Shown: piece by piece, positions 1 through 4,023 of the stretch
How the letters are laid out: each line of letters opens with the position of its first letter
Numbering within the stretch: the stretch's first letter is position 1
NCBI GenBank assembly: GCA_002345145.1
Contig: DDVC01000156.1
Span: 1-8,175 of the forward strand
Source of the DNA: Bacteroidetes bacterium UBA2322
GTDB lineage: Bacteria > Bacteroidota > Bacteroidia > Chitinophagales > UBA2359
DNA: 8,175 bases
Direction of reading: 5' to 3'
Notes under the pieces: generated by a model
Databases searched by the model: none
What the model saw: the letters and a program-made list of their open reading frames with translations, nothing else
What the model was told of the DNA's origin: nothing
Translations under genes and position numbers: made by a program

Positions 1-146
1 CTGATTTGCACAGATTTTTTAAAAATAAAGGCTCAGGTTTTGATTTCGGATATCGGGGTAAATTCTTTTCTTCCCGATAAAAACAGCGTTTCAGTAGCTA
101 CCGCTTAATTAACAAGGTGCAGCGCATTGTAATGTACTGTCTATCC

Positions 147-179
147 TGCTTAAAGCCTTTTTCTGTATGCCTTTGAGCA
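147..179. repeat. Stem-loop downstream of acyl-CoA synthetase
   Basis: TGCTTAAAG (147-155) and CTTTGAGCA (171-179) can pair over 9 bp with one G-U, around a 15-base loop. It lies about 58 bases past the stop of the minus-strand acyl-CoA synthetase gene, where a transcript end would be expected. There is no T-run after the stem on the minus strand, so it is not a convincing intrinsic terminator. It may only stabilise an mRNA 3' end. Confidence 0.3.
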
Positions 180-203
180 AGCTCCCAACTCCAACCTCAC
201 GTT

Positions 204-231
204 ATTCACTTTTCACTATTCACTATTCACT
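204..231. repeat. Four-copy heptamer tandem repeat (ATTCACT)
   Basis: Four consecutive 7-bp units occur: ATTCACT (204-210), TTTCACT (211-217), ATTCACT (218-224) and ATTCACT (225-231). Only one base deviates from perfect repetition. The array ends 5 bases before the stop codon of the minus-strand acyl-CoA synthetase gene, so it lies in that gene's 3' untranslated region. Seven-base unit length allows slippage changes in copy number without affecting a reading frame. Confidence 0.85.
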
Positions 232-236
232 TCCCC

Positions 237-2009
237 CTAATCACCGGCATACAGGTTTTGTATATGCGGTTGGTATTTAGTCATGATAATTTTGCGTTTA
301 AGTTTCATGGTAGGGGTAAGCTCGCCGGTATCAATAGACCACTCTTGGGCAAGTAGGGTAAACTTTTTAACCTGTTCCCACTTACCAAAATGTTGGTTGT
401 AGTTTTCAATTTCGGCATTGAGGAGGGCTTTAATTTTGTCGTTGTTTACAATTTGGTGGTTGTCTTGCAGGGTTAGTCCTTCGTTTTTTGCCCACTCTTT
501 TAGGTTAAGGAAAGAAGGCACAATAAGGGCGGCAACATATTTTTCCGATTCGCCCACAATCATAATTTGCTCAATATAGGGCGATTCTTTAAACTTATTT
601 TCCAATACTTGCGGGGCAATATACTTACCTCCCGATGTTTTGAAGAGTTCCTTTTTGCGGTCGGTAATTTTCAAAAACCTGCCTTCTATCCACTCACCAA
701 TATCGCCGGTATGAAACCAGCCATCGGAGTCAATCACCTCATCGGTAAGGTCTTGTCGTTTGTAGTAGCCTCTCATAATGTTGGGTCCTTTGGCAAGAAT
801 TTCGCCATCGGCAGCCAGTTTAATTTCTACGCCCGGAATGGGCATACCCACTGTGCCTATGGCGCGGTTTTCTATCTCCAAACGGTTTACACTCAGCACC
901 GGCGAGGTTTCGGTAAGTCCGTAACCCTCTATAATAGAAATGCCGGCGGCGGTAAACAACTTAGCCAATCGGGGCTGAAAAGCCGCCGCACCGGTAACAA
1001 TAAACTCCACTTCGCCACCCAGCGCTTCCTGCCATTTAGAAAAAATGAGTTTTCGGGCAATGGATAATTGAAGGTTATACCACCAACCCATGTTTTTGTT
1101 TAGCTCAAACTGTAAACCCAATTTAACCGCCCAAAAGAAAAGTTTCTTTTTAAAACCCTCTAACTGATGCCCCTTTTCCATGATTTTTTCATACACTTTT
1201 TCCAATAATCGGGGAACGGTGGTAAAACAATAAGGCTGCACTTCTTTCAGGTTTTCGCCTATGGTTTCAAGGCTTTCGGCATAGTGAATATGTATGGCAT
1301 TAGAAAGGTAAGCATAAAAAACAATGCGCTCAAAACTGTGGCAAAGCGGTAAAAAACTGAGCGATTTTTTACCCGGCATAAACGGCAGCAAACTCTGAAT
1401 GGCTTTTAAGTTGCTAACCAAATTATTGTGCGTAAGCATTACCCCCTTGGGGTTGCCGGTAGTGCCCGATGTATAAATAATGGTTGCCAAATCTTGCGGG
1501 CTAACCTGCGTTTTGCGCTCCTGTATAACCTCTAAATCGGCAACATCGGGCAGAGCGGTCAGGTAGTGTTTTTGTCCCGATATTTGTTCAAACGTATAAA
1601 TTCCTTTTAGCGAAGGCACTAAATTTTCTAAGGGCAGCACACGGTCAAGAATAGAGCGGTCGCCCACAAAAGCATACACAATTTCGGCATCGTTAAAAAT
1701 AAATTCGTAATCGTTTTGGCTAATGGTAGGGTACATAGGCACGCACACCGCACCAATCTGCTGCACGCCAAGGTCAATAAAATTCCACTCGGGGCAATTG
1801 GTGGCTATAAGGGCAATTTTATCGTCTTTTTTTACCCCCAAGTTCAGCAAACCCGCACTAACGCGGTTTACCATTTCCTGCACCTCCTTAAAGGTGTACT
1901 GTTTCCACTCCTTGCCATTAACCACCTGCACCTTTGCCGATAAAAACGGCTCATGCCCGCGGTTATGCGCCTGAAAATCTAAGTAATCAAACAATCGGGT
2001 AATTTCCAT
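237..2009 (-). CDS. Long-chain fatty acid--CoA ligase (AMP-forming, FAA1/FadD type)
   Basis: This 590-residue enzyme of the ANL adenylating superfamily activates a fatty acid with ATP to an acyl-adenylate and transfers it to CoA, feeding beta-oxidation or lipid synthesis. Visible motifs in order: P-loop YTSGTTGNPKG (179-189), the A5 motif GYGLTETSP (362-370), GWFHTGD (430-436), the hinge region ITDRKKELFKTSGGKYI (448-464) and a C-terminal TPTMKLKRK (565-573) carrying the lysines expected in the catalytic A10 position. Length and order match the long-chain (COG1022) branch; the true chain-length preference is not readable. The start ATG at 2009 aligns with the usual N-terminus. It is the second gene of an operon, starting 8 bases after the stop of the isochorismatase-family gene, with no Shine-Dalgarno in the gap. 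No signal peptide; cytoplasmic or membrane-associated. Confidence 0.95.
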   Translation of the reverse strand: MEITRLFDYLDFQAHNRGHEPFLSAKVQVVNGKEWKQYTFKEVQEMVNRVSAGLLNLGVKKDDKIALIATNCPEWNFIDLGVQQIGAVCVPMYPTISQNDYEFIFNDAEIVYAFVGDRSILDRVLPLENLVPSLKGIYTFEQISGQKHYLTALPDVADLEVIQERKTQVSPQDLATIIYTSGTTGNPKGVMLTHNNLVSNLKAIQSLLPFMPGKKSLSFLPLCHSFERIVFYAYLSNAIHIHYAESLETIGENLKEVQPYCFTTVPRLLEKVYEKIMEKGHQLEGFKKKLFFWAVKLGLQFELNKNMGWWYNLQLSIARKLIFSKWQEALGGEVEFIVTGAAAFQPRLAKLFTAAGISIIEGYGLTETSPVLSVNRLEIENRAIGTVGMPIPGVEIKLAADGEILAKGPNIMRGYYKRQDLTDEVIDSDGWFHTGDIGEWIEGRFLKITDRKKELFKTSGGKYIAPQVLENKFKESPYIEQIMIVGESEKYVAALIVPSFLNLKEWAKNEGLTLQDNHQIVNNDKIKALLNAEIENYNQHFGKWEQVKKFTLLAQEWSIDTGELTPTMKLKRKIIMTKYQPHIQNLYAGD

Positions 2010-2017
2010 ACTGCAAG

Positions 2018-2569
2018 TTATTTGATGAGTTTACTGATTTGTTTAAATGTATCGGTGCCTGCTTGGTGGAGCAACTGAAACAATATCATTTCGGTAGAAA
2101 CAATAAAAGCGCCCGATTGCCGCATCCGCTCCAACCCCAACTGCTTGTTTTGCAACGTGCGAGACGATACAGCATCTGCCACTACATGCACCTCAAACCC
2201 TTGTTCTAAGGCATCTAAGGCAGTTTTGAGCACACAAATATGCGCCTCTGCTCCTGCCAAAATGACCGATTTTGCCCCCGCTGCCCTAAGTTGCTCCATT
2301 ACCTCATCAGAAAGCATACAGCTAAAACAAACTTTTTCGGTAACGGTTTGCCCATCGGGAAGCGCTACTTCGGGGCAGGTTTTACCCAATCCTTTGGGGT
2401 ATTGCTCGGTAACAATAACGGGCAAATGGAGTATTTGTGCGCCTTTGAGCAAGATATTGGCATTAGTAAATACTGTTTCTTTTTCGGCAATTACCGGCAT
2501 TAGTCGCTCCTGAATATCAATGATAAGCAGAGCGGTACTTTGCGGCTCTATGTTTCCTATGTCGGGCAT
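2018..2569 (-). CDS. Isochorismatase-family cysteine hydrolase (YcaC/ISOC-like)
   Basis: A 183-residue cytoplasmic protein of the isochorismatase-like hydrolase fold. The three catalytic residues are in place: Asp18 in ALLIIDIQERL, Lys79 in VTEKVCFS, and Cys112 in AEAHICVLKTALD. The motif VTEQYPKGLG (53-62) and the end VADAVSSRTLQNK are typical of the YcaC-related/ISOC1-2 branch, whose physiological substrates are mostly unknown, so 'isochorismatase' names the family and not a proven reaction. I chose ATG at 2569: the frame stays open to 2788, but that 73-residue extension is Pro-rich, matches nothing in the family, and would place the -7 promoter box inside the coding region. First gene of an operon with the acyl-CoA synthetase 8 bases downstream. 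Whether the hydrolase acts on a related acid or amide is inference. Confidence 0.9.
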   Translation of the reverse strand: MPDIGNIEPQSTALLIIDIQERLMPVIAEKETVFTNANILLKGAQILHLPVIVTEQYPKGLGKTCPEVALPDGQTVTEKVCFSCMLSDEVMEQLRAAGAKSVILAGAEAHICVLKTALDALEQGFEVHVVADAVSSRTLQNKQLGLERMRQSGAFIVSTEMILFQLLHQAGTDTFKQISKLIK

Positions 2570-2603
2570 GGCAGTATAATAATGGGGTTGAAAAAAACTA
2601 CTT

Positions 2604-2623
2604 GGTGTGCAAAGGTACACACC
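2604..2623 (-). promoter_or_regulatory. Promoter -7 box framed by an inverted repeat (hydrolase operon)
   Basis: Read on the minus strand, TACCTTTG (2617-2610) matches the Bacteroidota -7 consensus TAnnTTTG. It is bracketed exactly by GGTGTG (2604-2609) and CACACC (2618-2623), a 6-bp inverted repeat whose 8-base spacer is the box itself. The start codon lies about 40 bases downstream. No TTG-type -33 element is seen at the usual 19-21 base spacing, which fits a promoter needing an activator or a repressor-occupied site. The promoter call is good; the operator role is inferred. Confidence 0.6.
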
Positions 2624-2624
2624 C

Positions 2625-2642
2625 GCTCCCAAATATGGGAGC
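2625..2642. repeat. Perfect inverted repeat GCTCCCA-AATA-TGGGAGC
   Basis: Seven-base arms GCTCCCA (2625-2631) and TGGGAGC (2636-2642) flank a 4-base centre. It lies just upstream of the minus-strand -7 box, where the -33 element would normally sit, so it could be a regulator site for the hydrolase/acyl-CoA synthetase operon. It has no adjacent T-run and is not terminator-like. Confidence 0.6.
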
Positions 2643-2645
2643 ATA

Positions 2646-2690
2646 GGGGGCGGATATTGTGGGGGGAGGGGGGGAGTAGTTTTAGGGAGG
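2646..2690 (+). other. G-run block, possible G-quadruplex
   Basis: The plus strand carries G5 (2646-2650), G6 (2661-2666), G7 (2668-2674), G3 (2685-2687) and GG (2689-2690). Four G3 tracts can be drawn, but with one or two loops of about 10 bases, so it misses the strict loop limit of 7 used by common predictors. It lies upstream of the minus-strand promoter inside the divergent intergenic region. A T10 run follows at 2696-2705. Confidence 0.45.
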
Positions 2691-2726
2691 CGAAATTTTT
2701 TTTTTGAAATTGGTAAAAAAATTTGG

Positions 2727-2773
2727 TGGGTTGGGAAAAGTGGGGTAACTCCTAATTGCCCACCCCCAACCCA
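2727..2773. repeat. Long-loop inverted repeat TGGGTTGGG / CCCAACCCA
   Basis: Perfect 9-bp arms at 2727-2735 and 2765-2773 flank a 29-base loop. It is between the two divergent promoters and upstream of the T10-flanked region. The arms are low-complexity G/T and C/A, so chance formation is more likely than for a mixed sequence. Confidence 0.4.
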
Positions 2774-2839
2774 ATTACCCAAAAACAAACATAAAAGTAC
2801 CCCACAACCCTCCTACCCAAATTAAAAAGCAAACCAACC

Positions 2840-2871
2840 TTTGGCGTTTTATTCAAAATACGGTATCTTTG
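2840..2871 (+). promoter_or_regulatory. Bacteroidota-type promoter of the mntA gene
   Basis: TTTG (2840-2843) and TATCTTTG (2864-2871) match the -33 and TAnnTTTG -7 elements with a 20-base spacer, the best promoter in the window. The expected start of transcription is around 2876-2880, which leaves a leader of only about 20-24 bases before the ATG at 2900. Confidence 0.7.
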
Positions 2872-2883
2872 TTACCAAGTAAC
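2871..2883. promoter_or_regulatory. Palindrome GTTAC-CAA-GTAAC at the mntA transcription start
   Basis: GTTAC (2871-2875) and GTAAC (2879-2883) form a perfect inverted repeat. It begins on the last base of the -7 box and covers the predicted start of transcription, where a bound protein would block RNA polymerase. Toxin-antitoxin operons are often autorepressed; that it serves here is inference. Confidence 0.45.
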
Positions 2884-2899
2884 ACAGCTACGCCAAGTC

Positions 2900-3208
2900 A
2901 TGAATATAGTTGAACAAAACATAGGCAGCATTTCCGTTTTATGTAACAGGCATAAAGTAGCCAAGTTGTTTGTTTTTGGTTCTGTACTCACAGATAAATT
3001 CACAAAATCAAGCGATATTGATTTTGTTGTTGATTTTTCAGGGGTTGATTTATACAATTATGCCGACAATTATTTTGCATTAAAAGAATCCTTAGAAAAA
3101 TTATTAAACAGACAAGTAGATTTCATGGAAGACAAAGCAATAACCAATCCTTACCTAAGACAGTCTATTGATTCCACAAAAAAGCTAATATATAAATCGG
3201 GAAATTAA
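2900..3208 (+). CDS. mntA: MntA-type nucleotidyltransferase antitoxin
   Basis: A 102-residue minimal nucleotidyltransferase (MNT) domain. The signature GSX10DXD is exact: Gly27-Ser28 followed by Asp39-Ile-Asp41, with Asp74 (in RQVDFM) placed as the third metal-binding acid. Known members of MntA/HepT type VII toxin-antitoxin pairs are antitoxins that transfer AMP from ATP to a tyrosine in the HEPN toxin's RX4HXY motif. The catalytic site looks intact. ATG at 2900 fits the short leader from the promoter at 2840-2871; there is no Shine-Dalgarno. The last 17 bases overlap the HepT remnant downstream. G+C is about 31% in a 240-base count against about 46% in ccoI, which suggests horizontal origin. 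An orphan MNT with a different partner cannot be excluded. Confidence 0.88.
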   Translation: MNIVEQNIGSISVLCNRHKVAKLFVFGSVLTDKFTKSSDIDFVVDFSGVDLYNYADNYFALKESLEKLLNRQVDFMEDKAITNPYLRQSIDSTKKLIYKSGN

Positions 3209-3467
3209 AACATGGCTTTTCGACATTTTACAATCTATTGCAGAAGTAGAAAGCTATTATGAAACCAAACCCAAAAAGTTTGAGGACTATGTTTCGGACA
3301 TTAAAACAAAGAGAGCAATAGAGCGAAATTTGGAAATAATTGGAGAAGCAGTGAACAGGATTATTAAAAAAGATAGCGACTTCCCAATTAAACATGCCGG
3401 TAAAATTATTGGAACTCGCAACCTACCTAAATTAAAATCAGAAATAGAAGAATTGCTGTATAAATGA
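3192..3467 (+). pseudogene. hepT: HepT-like HEPN (DUF86) toxin, start lost and active site deleted
   Basis: The frame reads as a DUF86/HEPN protein: REIKTWLFDILQSIAEVE (3-20), the hallmark RNLEIIGEAVNRI (45-57), then TRN (75-77) and a normal C-terminus LPKLKSEIEELL. Family members continue after TRN with a RX4HXY-containing stretch of about 21 residues; here TRN joins LPKLK directly, so about 63 bases are missing in frame. That removes the RNase Arg/His pair and the tyrosine that MntA adenylylates. At the expected start, overlapping the mntA end, the codon is ATA (3192-3194), and no ATG, GTG or TTG occurs in frame before codon 47. The frame is about 91 codons against roughly 110 in intact members. 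Otherwise free of stops, so decay looks recent. The family length and motif are from knowledge of the family; no alignment was run. Confidence 0.8.
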
Positions 3468-3526
3468 ATAGCAGTATGCAAGATGAGCCTATAAGCGTTT
3501 GGCAGAAGTTATCGTCATCGGGCTAA
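3464..3526 (+). CDS. Possible 20-residue peptide overlapping the hepT stop
   Basis: ATG at 3464-3466 overlaps the TGA of the HepT remnant (3465-3467) as ATGA, the arrangement seen in translationally coupled genes. The frame reads MNSSMQDEPISVWQ and ends at TAA 3524-3526. A second in-frame ATG lies at 3476. It matches no family I recognise and is short enough to be chance. It could be the leftover start of a third gene lost by deletion. Confidence 0.15.
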   Translation: MNSSMQDEPISVWQKLSSSG

Positions 3527-3536
3527 AAACAAACGC
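3495..3536 (+). terminator. Weak terminator-like inverted repeat after the mntA/hepT locus
   Basis: GCGTTTG (3495-3501) and CAAACGC (3530-3536) can pair over 7 bp around a 28-base loop, followed by CCATTTTTACC. The loop is long and the T-run is offset by three bases, so efficiency would be poor. It is the only candidate for ending the mntA transcript before the ccoI promoter. The rest of 3537-3629 shows nothing I can name. Confidence 0.25.
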
Positions 3537-3629
3537 CCATTTTTACCCAAATGAAACTGCCGTTTAAGTTTTAGCCAAACAACCAAAACAGAAACAGTAA
3601 TACCGCCGTTGGGTTATTAGGTTAAATGG

Positions 3630-3661
3630 TGTGCAATTCTACAATTTTACCCTTACCTTTG
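3630..3661 (+). promoter_or_regulatory. Promoter of the small membrane protein-ccoI unit
   Basis: TACCTTTG (3654-3661) fits the TAnnTTTG -7 box. A near-consensus -33 element TGTG (3630-3633) lies 20 bases upstream. Transcription would start near 3667, giving a leader of roughly 70 bases to the ATG at 3738. Confidence 0.55.
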
Positions 3662-3682
3662 CCCCATTATTATATCGGGCAT

Positions 3683-3703
3683 CAACCGCCAAATAACCGG
3701 TTG
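3683..3703 (+). promoter_or_regulatory. Leader hairpin before the ccoI unit
   Basis: CAACCG (3683-3688) and CGGTTG (3698-3703) pair around a 9-base loop; the right arm overlaps the palindrome AACCGGTT (3695-3702). It is in the predicted leader, directly followed by AGGGAGG (3705-3711), the only Shine-Dalgarno-like string near a start in this window. No ion or FNR-type binding role can be read from it. Confidence 0.35.
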
Positions 3704-3737
3704 TAGGGAGGTGCCTTTCATCATTAAACAAAGCCCC

Positions 3738-3989
3738 ATGAGAGTTGCGTATATTGTTCTGTTCTTGTTAATTATTGGTATATTGGGTTCTATTTATGCC
3801 TACCGCATGACCCAAACCCTTAGCTATAAAAACGGCAACGGCGCTATGCCCACGGTAAATGCCGATTCGTATGCCTACGATAAACTCTATGGCAACCGAC
3901 AACCGGGCAACAATACCCCTGCCGACACCCTCCAAAATGCCCCTGCCCCTGCCGATACCACCAACCAAAACGCCGGCAGCGGAGAGTAA
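3738..3989 (+). CDS. Small single-pass membrane protein of unknown function, upstream of ccoI
   Basis: Not recognised. From ATG 3738 it is 83 residues: one hydrophobic segment at about 3-22 (VAYIVLFLLIIGILGSIYAY), then a hydrophilic tail of about 58 residues rich in Asn, Pro, Ala, Asp and Thr, including a YAYDKLYGN stretch. The tail ends in low complexity. No lipobox or cysteine is present. An in-frame GTG at 3711 would add nine residues, but the AGGGAGG string runs directly into that GTG with no spacing, so the ATG is preferred. The gene is 34 bases before ccoI on the same strand behind a shared promoter, so a role near copper loading or cbb3 oxidase assembly is a reasonable guess from context only. 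It lacks the features of CcoS, CcoH or CcoQ that I would expect to see. Confidence 0.65.
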   Translation: MRVAYIVLFLLIIGILGSIYAYRMTQTLSYKNGNGAMPTVNADSYAYDKLYGNRQPGNNTPADTLQNAPAPADTTNQNAGSGE

Positions 3990-4023
3990 ATACCCCCCTC
4001 TTTACCAATAACGCCATGCCGTT

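Larger units (their letters stand above)
1..236. other. Left-edge intergenic region; possible end of an upstream gene
   Basis: No gene can be assigned here. Two plus-strand frames are open from base 1: frame 1 to a TAA at 106-108, and frame 3 to a TAA at about 78-80. One minus-strand frame is also open to the edge. Any one could be the last residues of a gene outside the window, but three competing short frames mean none is supported. The region otherwise holds the space beyond the acyl-CoA synthetase stop, a stem-loop (147-179) and a heptamer repeat (204-231). Confidence 0.4.

Noticed and set aside
1..236. CRISPR array or tRNA at the left edge
   Set aside because: The repeat is 7 bp in direct tandem without spacers, and no cloverleaf or CCA-proximal stem is seen.
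567..1067. 166-codon plus-strand frame opposite the acyl-CoA synthetase
   Set aside because: The minus strand carries conserved motifs over the same bases; the plus product shows no family features.
2570..2788. N-terminal extension of the isochorismatase-family gene to 2788
   Set aside because: The extra 73 residues are Pro-rich low complexity, unlike the family, and the -7 box TACCTTTG plus two palindromes would lie inside the coding region.
2607..2825. Plus-strand 72-codon frame in the divergent intergenic region
   Set aside because: It runs through G-runs and T10, giving a Gly/Lys/Pro low-complexity peptide with no domain; the bases are better explained as promoters and repeats.
3468..3526. 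Missing HepT segment displaced by a frameshift
   Set aside because: Frames after the hepT stop show no RX4HXY or matching sequence, and the C-terminal end is present in the original frame, so a deletion fits better.
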